Below, piece after piece: positions 32,492-38,941 of a stretch of DNA of 64,000 nt (the stretch's first letter is position 1; each line of letters opens with the position of its first letter). The DNA is from JAUSIK01 sp964547875 (GTDB taxonomy: Archaea > Nanobdellota > Nanobdellia > Pacearchaeales > GW2011-AR1). The DNA lies in assembly GCA_964547875.1 (NCBI GenBank), contig CAZJPE010000005.1, positions 1 to 64,000 on the forward strand, written 5' to 3'. The notes below the pieces were generated by a model. The model saw only the letters and a program-made list of their open reading frames with translations. It was not told where the DNA came from and did not search any database. A program made the position numbers and the translations under genes.

Positions 32492-32733
32492 AAGGAAAAA
32501 TGGAAATTTACTATGACGAAGAATTAGACTACTTAGAGATATTCGTACAGAATCCTCCTCCAAACTACGGCGAGGATATCGAAGAAGATATAACTCTTTT
32601 TAGAGACGAAAATACAGACGAAGTTGTAGGAATAGGGATCCAAGAATTCAAAGAAAAAACAAAAAACCTCAAAGACATTAAATTACAACTCCCCTTTGAA
32701 ATCAACTTTCTCCAATTACCTATAAATAAATAA
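32488..32733 (+). CDS. DUF2283-family antitoxin
   Basis: 81 residues. MEIYYDEELDYLEIFVQNPP, then EDITLFRDENTDEVVGIGIQ, is the DUF2283 pattern (YD.E.D.L.I....). Members are small antitoxins paired with DUF4258/PBECR toxins, as here. The second Met (MEIYYDE, at 32500) may be the true start, but MKGKMEIYY is preceded by the coupled toxin stop. It would bind and neutralise the upstream toxin. Confidence 0.75.
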   Translation: MKGKMEIYYDEELDYLEIFVQNPPPNYGEDIEEDITLFRDENTDEVVGIGIQEFKEKTKNLKDIKLQLPFEINFLQLPINK

Positions 32734-32736
32734 TAT

Positions 32737-32775
32737 AGCTAAAACTTCCTCACATCTCCAACAACTTTTAGCATA
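32737..32775. repeat. Repeat A, copy 1 (39 bp)
   Basis: Identical to 33417-33455. It begins and ends with the inverted arms GCTAAAA and TTTTAGC (32738 and 32766-32772). It lies just after the DUF2283 stop and runs into repeat B. A third, degenerate copy follows the membrane protein gene at 35002-35037. Confidence 0.65.
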
Positions 32776-32805
32776 AGCAAAAAGTTCGGGTTAAACGAAA
32801 GATTT
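32776..32805. repeat. Repeat B, copy 1 (30 bp, with promoter)
   Basis: Identical to 34113-34142. The right end is CGAAAGATTT followed by TTAAATAA, which fits an archaeal BRE plus TATA box. GCAAAAAGTT at its left end pairs with AACTTTT of repeat A. It could supply a promoter, although repeat C and about 125 bases separate it from the next gene. Confidence 0.6.
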
Positions 32806-32829
32806 TTAAATAAATCTATCCCTCAGTCC

Positions 32830-32882
32830 CAAAAACATTAGCCACAATAATTCAAGGCACGAAGTGCCGTCCACGCCCGACA
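32830..32882. repeat. Repeat C, copy 2 (53 bp)
   Basis: Second copy of the 32115-32167 repeat, with CCACGCC in place of CCGCGCC. The hairpin GGCAC-GAA-GTGCC is at 32856-32868. It stands upstream of the RelB/RelE pair, just as copy 1 stands upstream of the PBECR/DUF2283 pair. Confidence 0.65.
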
Positions 32883-32929
32883 GCATTAAGCAAGCAAAGA
32901 TTTATTAATAATAAAACCCAGAAAAAAGT

Positions 32930-33175
32930 ATGGAACAAAAACACATAACTTTAGAAAAAATATATTATGCAATACAAAATATACAGAGAGAACTAAGCAA
33001 CATTAAAGAAAAGCTAGATTGGGAAACAGACTTTACAGAAGAGGAAAATAAGGAATTTATTGAAGGGACAAGAGAGGCATGGAAAGAAATAGACGAAGGG
33101 AAATATACCACTTACAATTCTCCGGAAGAATTTCTATCTACATTAAAAGAGAATGATAATAAAAGAAAGCGATAA
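32930..33175 (+). CDS. RelB-type antitoxin
   Basis: 81 residues. A charged helical N-terminus (LEKIYYAIQNIQRELSNIKE) is followed by an acidic linker and EGTREAWKEIDEGKYTTYNS, then PEEFLSTLKE, the end typical of archaeal RelB-like antitoxins that wrap RelE. The last 23 bases overlap the RelE gene. AAGATTTATTAATAATAAAAC lies ahead of the start as a likely TATA region. Confidence 0.75.
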   Translation: MEQKHITLEKIYYAIQNIQRELSNIKEKLDWETDFTEEENKEFIEGTREAWKEIDEGKYTTYNSPEEFLSTLKENDNKRKR

Positions 33176-33395
33176 ATTCAAAAGTATTAAATCTAAAATA
33201 GATAAAAGTTATCTCACCAAGCTTGAAAAATTAATTAAGAAGATTATAAACAATCCAGAAATCGGCAAACCAATGATGCACGAAAGAAAAGGCACAAAAG
33301 AAGTTTATCTTCCACCATTTAGGCTTTCTTATTCTTATGATAGTTCTGCAAATATATTAATCTTTCTCGATATTTATCATAAAAAACATCAATGA
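33153..33395 (+). CDS. RelE/ParE-type toxin
   Basis: 80 residues. KFKSIKSKIDKSYLTKLEKL, INNPEIGKPM, then REVYLPPFRLSYSYD-like and IFLDIYHKKHQ form the RelE fold: two helices and a sheet. The Arg in PFRLSY and the C-terminal His/Lys cluster (DIYHKKHQ) are the usual catalytic or contact positions. Members cleave mRNA at the ribosome or poison gyrase. It is translated from an ATG inside the antitoxin gene. Confidence 0.8.
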   Translation: MIIKESDKFKSIKSKIDKSYLTKLEKLIKKIINNPEIGKPMMHERKGTKEVYLPPFRLSYSYDSSANILIFLDIYHKKHQ

Positions 33396-33416
33396 GTAAA
33401 AATAACAAAATCTCTC

Positions 33417-33455
33417 AGCTAAAACTTCCTCACATCTCCAACAACTTTTAGCATA
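33417..33455. repeat. Repeat A, copy 2 (39 bp)
   Basis: Identical to 32737-32775, with GCTAAAA and TTTTAGC arms. Here it is followed not by repeat B but by ACAATAATTAAGGC, which resembles part of repeat C (ACAATAATTCAAGGC). It lies between the RelE gene and the VapB promoter. Confidence 0.65.
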
Positions 33456-33504
33456 CAATAATTAAGGCGTAAAGCACTATGAAACCGAAAAATATAAATA
33501 CTTC

Positions 33505-33523
33505 TGTATCATTATTGTATCAT
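33505..33523 (+). promoter_or_regulatory. TGTATCAT pair at the vapB start
   Basis: TGTATCAT occurs at 33505-33512 and 33516-33523, an 11-bp step; the second copy contains the first two bases of the ATG at 33522. CCGAAAAATATAAATA (33485-33500) just before is a BRE plus TATA box. The geometry matches the operators of the two AbrB-nucleotidyltransferase genes, so autoregulation by VapB is likely. Confidence 0.55.
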
Positions 33524-33737
33524 GGAAATAGAAACAACAACAAGAAAATGGGGAAATTCAATAGCTATAATCATACCCGCAAGCATAGTTGAACAGCAAA
33601 AACTAAAAGAAAACGAAGAAGTTATAGTAAAAGTTGATAAAAAGAAAGTCAAAGCAGGAGAATTATTTGGATTCCTCAAAGACTGGAAAAGGTCAACAGA
33701 CGATATATTAAAAGAGGCAGATAGAGGATGGGATTAA
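33522..33737 (+). CDS. vapB: VapB/MazE-type AbrB antitoxin
   Basis: 71 residues. TTRKWGNSIAIIIPASIVEQ followed by KLKENEEVIVKVDKK is the AbrB/MazE DNA-binding fold; the tail LFGFLKDWKRSTDDILKEAD would occupy the VapC active site. The ATG sits about 28 bases after the TATA box, near-leaderless. It overlaps vapC by ten bases. Confidence 0.85.
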   Translation: MEIETTTRKWGNSIAIIIPASIVEQQKLKENEEVIVKVDKKKVKAGELFGFLKDWKRSTDDILKEADRGWD

Positions 33738-34099
33738 AATACTTCTTTGATAGCTATGCAATAATTGAGATACTTAAAGAAAATCCAAAATATTCAATTT
33801 ATACTTCAGAAATTGCAGTTTTAACTATCTTTAATCTAGCTGAAATATATTGGTCTGCCTTACTTGATTATGAAGAAGACAAAGCAAATATTATTTTTGA
33901 CACATATAAGAAGGCAGTCATCGAAATTGACGACGATACCCTCAAAGAAGCTATAAAATTCAGAAAAGAGCACAAAAAGCAAGATCTCTCCTACGCAGAT
34001 TGCGTAGGATATGTCTATGCCAAACGCAATAATCTAAAATTTCTTACAGGCGATAACAAATTTGAAAACCTTCCCTTCGTAGAATTCGTGAAAAAATAG
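33728..34099 (+). CDS. vapC: VapC-type PIN-domain toxin
   Basis: 123 residues. Acidic PIN residues are present: Asp8 in YFFDSYAIIE, Glu in FNLAEIYW, Asp in LSYADCVGY and Asp in FLTGDNKF. The fold cleaves RNA with bound Mg/Mn; VapC toxins attack tRNA or rRNA. It overlaps vapB (33728-33737), giving a standard antitoxin-first VapBC pair. Confidence 0.9.
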   Translation: MGLKYFFDSYAIIEILKENPKYSIYTSEIAVLTIFNLAEIYWSALLDYEEDKANIIFDTYKKAVIEIDDDTLKEAIKFRKEHKKQDLSYADCVGYVYAKRNNLKFLTGDNKFENLPFVEFVKK

Positions 34100-34112
34100 A
34101 AACTTTTTGCAT

Positions 34113-34142
34113 AGCAAAAAGTTCGGGTTAAACGAAAGATTT
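34113..34142. repeat. Repeat B, copy 2 (30 bp, with promoter)
   Basis: Identical to 32776-32805. Here 10-bp arms AACTTTTTGC (34101-34110) and GCAAAAAGTT (34114-34123) form a perfect hairpin just after vapC, and CGAAAGATTTAAAAATAA (34133-34150) is a BRE/TATA box about 25 bases before the lipoprotein ATG at 34169. The element may end one transcript and start the next. Confidence 0.65.
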
Positions 34143-34168
34143 AAAAATAAGAATTATCCCCATTTACT

Positions 34169-34603
34169 ATGAGAATAAAATCATTGAAGGCATTAACACT
34201 AGCAAGCTTACTTTGGTGTCAGGGTTGTGAAGAATCAAAAAAACAACCAGATTTAATAGGATTAGTAAGTATTTCTGGCATTCCAGTCGCCCCCCAACTT
34301 GAGACTTCTAATTATGGAGGTTCATTATCTTTTGTTATAAAGAACAGAGATGGCTCCATGTTAGCAACACTATCTCATTTTCAACCTCATTATATTGACA
34401 AAAAAACTTTGGGTCAGATTAGCTCTCTTTTACACTCCGAAATTTCAGATGGAGACGAAGACATTATAGAATGTAAAGGGAATTTTAACAAAGATGGAGT
34501 TTTTGAAGTCAAATACATAAAAGGAAATGATTTTGGAACTTATTATACTCATCTTAACGGAGATCTTTATCTTATTGGCATCAAGAGTTTCAAATCCCCC
34601 TAA
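34169..34603 (+). CDS. Small predicted lipoprotein
   Basis: 144 residues. A basic start (MRIKSLK) and a short hydrophobic stretch end in LLWCQGC, a plausible lipobox with Cys20, followed by a polar EESKKQPD linker. The rest is a small beta-rich domain. No family is recognised. It is driven by the promoter in repeat B and sits among toxin-antitoxin pairs. Confidence 0.55.
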   Translation: MRIKSLKALTLASLLWCQGCEESKKQPDLIGLVSISGIPVAPQLETSNYGGSLSFVIKNRDGSMLATLSHFQPHYIDKKTLGQISSLLHSEISDGDEDIIECKGNFNKDGVFEVKYIKGNDFGTYYTHLNGDLYLIGIKSFKSP

Positions 34604-34699
34604 AACTTCGCACAAGCACCATTAAGAGTACTTTTGAGAGTTCTAAAGTGTTAAAACGAATCTAATTAATTTTATATAGAGTTTATACCCAATTCTCTT

Positions 34700-34993
34700 A
34701 TGGTTTTTCAAAATATTTTTATAGATTTAGGCAGTTCTATGATAACAGGTATTCTTGGAGGATTAGTAATTGTTTGGTTTTTTAATGGAATTCATTATTT
34801 TGACAAACAACTTAAATTTAAAACAAGATATGGAAAATACTCCTTTATTTTTTATTTACTATATATTTTTCTATTATTTATTTCATCTGCTGTTTTTTTA
34901 TTTACGCGCATCGATAGTTTTTCTCTAGTGGCCTTTGGGATAGGGATTGCTTTCGAGATTATAATTTTGATTTGGCGTCCAAAATTGGGCTAA
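34700..34993 (+). CDS. Small membrane protein
   Basis: 97 residues with three hydrophobic helices at about 8-28, 47-66 and 74-92, and a basic loop (KQLKFKTRYGKYS) after the first. No family is recognised. TTTTATATAG at 34671-34680 is a TATA box about 24 bases before the ATG. A degenerate repeat A follows the stop. Confidence 0.5.
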   Translation: MVFQNIFIDLGSSMITGILGGLVIVWFFNGIHYFDKQLKFKTRYGKYSFIFYLLYIFLLFISSAVFLFTRIDSFSLVAFGIGIAFEIIILIWRPKLG

Positions 34994-35067
34994 ATCCTTC
35001 AAGCTAAAACCTTTTCTCGTCTCCAAAAACTTTCAGCACAAGAATAAAGTTCATTTAAATTATCGGA

Positions 35068-35340
35068 TTAGTAAATATTATCATGATGGTCAAAATCAAC
35101 AAAAAGGATAAATTTCCCCACCAAATCTACTTTAAACGTCAAAACAAAGTGCTTATCAATATGGACACGCTTAAATTCTTTCATATCATATCGTAGATTT
35201 TTATAATGTTGAATTGAGACTTCGTCAGAGCCAACAATCTCTTTAATCTTTTTATTTATTATCTCAACTTTTTTCTTATCTTTCTTTATCAGTTTTGATA
35301 TTTTAACCTTTAACTCATCACTTAAGCCAAAGTCAAACAT
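35068..35340 (-). CDS. RelE-family toxin
   Basis: 90 residues. DELKVKISKLIKKDKKKVEI, then a middle with YKNLRYDMKEFKRVHIDKHF and VLTFKV...FILFVDFDHHDNIY, is the archaeal RelE/YafQ-like pattern with the conserved KRVHI(D)xxFVL and FxxxDHHDxIY segments. It would be an mRNA interferase. It abuts the antitoxin gene: the antitoxin stop is 35341-35343 and this ATG is 35338-35340. Confidence 0.8.
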   Translation of the reverse strand: MFDFGLSDELKVKISKLIKKDKKKVEIINKKIKEIVGSDEVSIQHYKNLRYDMKEFKRVHIDKHFVLTFKVDLVGKFILFVDFDHHDNIY

Positions 35341-35601
35341 TTATACCTCACAAAGCCTATCTAATTCTTCAAAACTCATCTTTCTATGCCCATATTTTTC
35401 TAAATGTTTATTAGCAATATCAATAATCTTTTTCACATATTCTTCATTAGCCTCTTTTTCAACAATTTCATCCCCATATATTTCAGCAAACTTATTTATG
35501 GCTTCAGATTTATCATTCAATCCATATTTCGCTTTAATAACGGATAATACTCTATTTGCATAATTATTCAATCGTATTCTTGCAGAGATTTCTTTTTCCA
35601 T
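35341..35601 (-). CDS. DUF2683-like antitoxin
   Basis: 86 residues from ATG 35601; an in-frame upstream ATG at 35628 is less likely. EISARIRLNNYANRVLSVIK followed by LNDKSEAINKFAEIYGDEIV is an RHH-like strand-helix-helix; FEELDRLCEV forms the C-terminal toxin-binding part. This is the DUF2683 antitoxin usually paired with the RelE type next door. Gene order is antitoxin first. Confidence 0.75.
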   Translation of the reverse strand: MEKEISARIRLNNYANRVLSVIKAKYGLNDKSEAINKFAEIYGDEIVEKEANEEYVKKIIDIANKHLEKYGHRKMSFEELDRLCEV

Positions 35602-35818
35602 AGCACTTAGTATGCACATTATATACACACAGATTATTTAAATCTTTCTACAGAAATCTTGCTAGAACAATAATTCAAGTTGAGGAAAATTACATATTTT
35701 CTTGAGACTCTTCAGCTTGTTCTTCTTTAGGATGTTCCTTTTCTTTCTGCGCTTTCTGTTTTCCTTTTTATGCCAGTTATTAAAAAATGCCATATATAAA
35801 TTTATGGTTTCAAAAAAT

Positions 35819-36205
35819 CTACTCGCACATCGGCTTATAAGCTTCCCAATACGCTCCCAATAAATACGCATTCAAAAGCGTAAAAATAAATCCCATATAC
35901 CATCCCTTAAAGTCAAGAAATAAATGGAAAAGAAGGATATTTAGAGTAAATGGAGCAATAAGCACTGCTCCAAAAGGAGCACATTTATTTATTACAAAAA
36001 GCAAGCCTACAATAACAAATACAAGCGACATTACAGGAACCATATATCCTGTTGCAAATAAAGCTGTTAAAAATGCCATTGCCTCTTCATTAAATTGAGG
36101 ATTGCCAGGCAAAAACATGAAAAATCCATTCAAACCAAAAATAATAAGCGCAATGCCAAATATAATTCTCACAACCTTTGTAAATGTAATCTCTCTCATG
36201 GACAT
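35819..36205 (-). CDS. DoxX-like four-helix membrane protein
   Basis: 128 residues and four membrane helices. IIFGIALIIFGLNGFFMFLP, FATGYMVPVMSLVFVIVGLL, CAPFGAVLIAPFTLNILLFHL and a last helix match the DoxX-like pattern (NGF.. first helix, AP...N.. third helix). Some members act in oxidative stress at the membrane. The stretch 35602-35818 upstream of the antitoxin holds no gene I can support. Confidence 0.65.
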   Translation of the reverse strand: MSMREITFTKVVRIIFGIALIIFGLNGFFMFLPGNPQFNEEAMAFLTALFATGYMVPVMSLVFVIVGLLFVINKCAPFGAVLIAPFTLNILLFHLFLDFKGWYMGFIFTLLNAYLLGAYWEAYKPMCE

Positions 36206-36258
36206 GCTTAACTAAACTAATATTTAAATATTCCTTTCCTTAATTTATTTAACTAAAA

Positions 36259-36696
36259 ATGAAAAGACAAAAGACCTCTCTAATTATATTAATTTTTGTT
36301 TTATTAATAATACTTGTAATTCTATCTTCTATCTATCAAAATTCAATTAGTAAAAATCAATGTAATTACGGCTCTGGAACAAAAAACTATATCGGCAAAT
36401 CAGAAGAAGAATGCTCAAGAATCCAATTTCTTTGCACCCTAGGATTCCAAGAATTTAGTGATAATTGCGGTTGCGGATGCGAGAAAATCAACTATAAGCA
36501 AGAACAGAATCTCTGCCCGCCAGAAAGCAGAAATGCAGATGCCTGCATTCAGTTATATCAACCCGTCTGCGGATTCTTTAATTCTGAAAAAATTCAATGC
36601 ATTAAATATCCATGCACGCAAACCTTCTCCAATAGCTGTTTTGCCTGTATGAATGAAGATATTTTATATTGGACAGAAGGAGAATGCCCTGAATAA
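36259..36696 (+). CDS. Secreted or membrane-anchored Kazal-like cysteine-rich protein
   Basis: 145 residues. A single N-terminal hydrophobic helix (residues 7-25) is followed by 14 or so cysteines. ACIQLYQPVCGFF, CIKYPC, CFACMN and GECPE fit a Kazal-like or short Cys-rich inhibitor domain (C...PVCG....C....C..C). A first Cys cluster (CNYGSGTKNY, CGCGCEK) lies before it. It is exported, with the domain outside; a role as protease inhibitor is only possible. A TATTTAACTAAAAATG stretch precedes the start. Confidence 0.6.
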   Translation: MKRQKTSLIILIFVLLIILVILSSIYQNSISKNQCNYGSGTKNYIGKSEEECSRIQFLCTLGFQEFSDNCGCGCEKINYKQEQNLCPPESRNADACIQLYQPVCGFFNSEKIQCIKYPCTQTFSNSCFACMNEDILYWTEGECPE

Positions 36697-36704
36697 ATTC
36701 TAAA

Positions 36705-36902
36705 TTATTTTTCAATTATTTTCTTTAATATCTTTCGTCTTCTTTGCCTGTCTTTCTCCATAGAGGCAATTTCTTTCTCATAATAATCTACTAATTCTCT
36801 TTTACCTTCTTCAAATGTGATTTCTTTTTTGCCCCCATGAAGTTCTATCTGTTTTTCTATAGAGATAATGCTTTTCTCAGGTCTTTTTCTTCTTTTTGCC
36901 AT
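36705..36902 (-). CDS. Small coiled-coil partner of the AbrB-nucleotidyltransferase (module 1)
   Basis: 65 residues from ATG 36902; the longer start at 36911 is rejected because the paralogue at 56015 begins at the equivalent codon. MAKRRKRPEKSIISIEKQIE is a basic start followed by a charged helix; FEEGKRELVDYYEKEIASME is a second helix. The paralogue shares the (M)xKRxKRxEK start and the xADYYEKEI or VDYYEKEI core. It overlaps the nucleotidyltransferase gene by exactly 26 bases. No family is recognised; an antitoxin-like partner is inference. Confidence 0.65.
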   Translation of the reverse strand: MAKRRKRPEKSIISIEKQIELHGGKKEITFEEGKRELVDYYEKEIASMEKDRQRRRKILKKIIEK

Positions 36903-37671
36903 ATTCCTCAATCTCCCTTTCTAATAAACCGACTAATTTTTCAGCTAATGAAATATCAATCTTCTCTTTTATTTTTTTATTATCCCTAATTAAACTATAA
37001 ATTCTATATAGCTTTTCATATTCTGCTTTAGTTATTCCTAGCATCGTAATTAACCATCTCTCAAATTCTCTATTTGAATATTTCTTTTCATTCAATATAG
37101 ACCTAATGATATAAAGCCCTCTTAATCTCAATAAGGATGAATAAATAACTGCTTTTGATTTTAACATTGAGCTATCTAATTTATCCATTTCAATCAGTTC
37201 CTTATTTATCCCAATCATTTTTTTAGAATCTTTGAAATATAATTTAAAAGAATTTATATTTAGTTTAATAAAATTTTTCAATTCCTCCAAAAGCCCCTTA
37301 TTTAGAATAACTTTAGCGTCTATCAACTTAGAATAAATTATTTCTGGGCGCTCTTTCAGAACAGAAACAATGGCATTTAATGTAGTAATAATCACCTCAT
37401 ATTTTCCCATTTTTATCTTTTTATTAATATTATTAGTTATAACTAGTATATCTATGTCACTTTCTTTAGTTTTTTCTCCCCGCGCATAGCTTCCAACAAG
37501 ATAAACTCCAATAATATCTTCAAAATATGGCTCAAGAATTTCTAAAACATCTTTTTTTATGTCTAATGGTTTTTTAACTAACTCAACTTTCGCTTTTCCA
37601 TTCAGCCATTCCCTAGGAAGAATGACCCCTGCAGAATTTCCTATTCTAACAATTTGTTTTATTAATTTCAT
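36877..37671 (-). CDS. AbrB-like domain fused to MNT-type nucleotidyltransferase (module 1)
   Basis: 264 residues. Residues 1-33, QIVRIGNSAGVILPREWL, are an AbrB/MazE-like DNA-binding segment. Residues 45-110 are a minimal nucleotidyltransferase: GSYARG (Gly60-Ser61) and SDIDILV (Asp72, Asp74), the GSx9DxD catalytic signature. A helical C-terminal domain (140-264) has LLRLRGLYIIRSILNEKKYS and a Lys-rich end; I see no HEPN RxxxxH motif. Such enzymes transfer AMP or oligoadenylate. Its promoter carries paired GTTATAAC operators. A collinear paralogue lies at 55990-56781. Confidence 0.8.
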   Translation of the reverse strand: MKLIKQIVRIGNSAGVILPREWLNGKAKVELVKKPLDIKKDVLEILEPYFEDIIGVYLVGSYARGEKTKESDIDILVITNNINKKIKMGKYEVIITTLNAIVSVLKERPEIIYSKLIDAKVILNKGLLEELKNFIKLNINSFKLYFKDSKKMIGINKELIEMDKLDSSMLKSKAVIYSSLLRLRGLYIIRSILNEKKYSNREFERWLITMLGITKAEYEKLYRIYSLIRDNKKIKEKIDISLAEKLVGLLEREIEEYGKKKKKT

Positions 37672-37690
37672 GTTATAACAAAGTTATAAC
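37672..37690. promoter_or_regulatory. Paired GTTATAAC operator of module 1
   Basis: GTTATAAC at 37672-37679 and 37683-37690, each a perfect 8-bp palindrome, centres 11 bp apart. The first touches the ATG (37669-37671 on this strand). ATATTTAAATAG (37693-37704) just beyond is the TATA box, so the pair covers the transcription start. The gene's own AbrB-like domain is the likely ligand. Confidence 0.7.
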
Positions 37691-37727
37691 ACTATTTAAA
37701 TATTACTCTATAAATTTCTTAAGAGTC

Positions 37728-38054
37728 TCACAAAAATCTCTTTAATTTTTTCCTCAATAAAACTATAAGCCGAGGATCATTCATTATATAAATATCCTTA
37801 ATATTTAATATAATAATTTTTTTACCTTTAGCCTCGGAAAAGTTCTCCAAAATAAAATCCTTATGTGATTTTTCCATGCAAAAGATAATATCTGTCCACA
37901 TAATAGAATGTTTATCAATTACTATAACTGATAGAGGATTTATCTCGCATGATTTTGCCTCGTACTTTCTATTATCTCTAAACAAACCTTCTGCAGTCGG
38001 GCTTCTATTCAAATTTGCGTTGCATACAAAAAGCAGATGTTTTTTTCTTATCAT
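37728..38054 (-). CDS. Low-molecular-weight protein tyrosine phosphatase-like protein
   Basis: 108 residues. FVCNANLNRSPTAEGLF contains the C(x)5R phosphate loop (CNANLNRS) of LMW phosphatases and arsenate reductases. NIKDIYIMNDPRL near the end includes the DP of the general acid loop. It is shorter than usual (about 140-155) because the helical middle is reduced. It follows the Zot-like gene start region by a few bases. Confidence 0.75.
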   Translation of the reverse strand: MIRKKHLLFVCNANLNRSPTAEGLFRDNRKYEAKSCEINPLSVIVIDKHSIMWTDIIFCMEKSHKDFILENFSEAKGKKIIILNIKDIYIMNDPRLIVLLRKKLKRFL

Positions 38055-38056
38055 AG

Positions 38057-38881
38057 CTATCTATCACTAAATGATTTGCTTATCTTTATATTCCAGAAAC
38101 TCGGCAATGGATTATCTACAAATCCTTTAAAATTATCAGAATAAATATAAGTCAATCCTTTGTAATTTTTATATCTCTCAAATCCATTTTCAATTTTATC
38201 ATAAATATCTCTAATTATCTTTCTTTCAAAATTCTTCTGCAACAATGAGGGTTTTTTCAAAACAAGATAATCTGCCTGCCTTAATGCGTTCACGTCGATA
38301 TTAGAAGAATTCTGCGATATGAATAAAACACTTATGCTTTTATGTCTTGCTATTAAAATCAGCTCGCTTAATAATTTATTCGCACTGCTCATTGCCTTTC
38401 TCGAGCTGAACAATATTCCTCCCTCGTCAACTAAAATAAATGAATTATTTTTCGCCTGCGAAGCATCCTCAATAACTTCTATCCAGGAAGGCATTTCTTC
38501 TTTCTTAAAACCCAAGGCAAAAATCTTCTTCTTCTTTTCAGAATATAAATTCTCAATAAAAGACAATCCAAAAGCAGTTTTTCCAGAGCCTCTTGCTCCC
38601 ACAATAATTCCTATTTTACTATCAGCGCCAATAACAGAGTTTTCAAAGGAATTAAATTTTCCCCTCTCTGATTTTACAACTTTAATTTCCTGATAATCTG
38701 CAGTCATTGAAGCTCTCTTTTTTTCAATTTCTTTTTTTCTGAAAATTCTGCTTATCTCCTTAACTATGTCATAGCATCCCACTATAAAATAGTATGGTAT
38801 CTTTATAATAAACCATAAGAACTTGATTAAGCTGACAAATAAGACTTTTAATAAATTAATTTTCTTTCTCTTTTTTGCCAT
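38057..38881 (-). CDS. Zot/HerA-like membrane-anchored P-loop ATPase
   Basis: 274 residues. An N-terminal hydrophobic segment (LKVLFVSLIKFLWFIIKIPY, YFIVGC) anchors it to the membrane. Walker A is GARGSGKTAF near residue 94 and Walker B is FILVDEGG near 148. LILIARHKSISVLFISQNSS is the sensor region of Zot/filamentous-phage gp1 and HerA-like packaging ATPases. It probably acts at the membrane on DNA or protein export. It precedes the LMW phosphatase gene by two bases and is upstream-adjacent to a large surface protein gene. Confidence 0.65.
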   Translation of the reverse strand: MAKKRKKINLLKVLFVSLIKFLWFIIKIPYYFIVGCYDIVKEISRIFRKKEIEKKRASMTADYQEIKVVKSERGKFNSFENSVIGADSKIGIIVGARGSGKTAFGLSFIENLYSEKKKKIFALGFKKEEMPSWIEVIEDASQAKNNSFILVDEGGILFSSRKAMSSANKLLSELILIARHKSISVLFISQNSSNIDVNALRQADYLVLKKPSLLQKNFERKIIRDIYDKIENGFERYKNYKGLTYIYSDNFKGFVDNPLPSFWNIKISKSFSDR

Positions 38882-38941
38882 TATAACTCCTTTAACAAAT
38901 TATAAAAAAGAAGTTTATAAATATCCTGTTTCTTTAAACTT

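Noticed and set aside
32115..35037. Possible CRISPR array from dispersed repeats A, B and C
   Set aside because: The repeats differ in type and number, spacing is irregular and genes lie between them; no cas genes are present.
35662..35871. 69-codon minus-strand frame, very Lys/Arg-rich
   Set aside because: Its start is inside the DoxX-like gene, its AT-rich code gives a low-complexity basic peptide, and no ribosome site or fold is seen.
36877..37671. HEPN toxin domain in the C-terminus of the nucleotidyltransferase
   Set aside because: The helical C-terminus lacks an RxxxxH motif in both copies, so I do not call HEPN.
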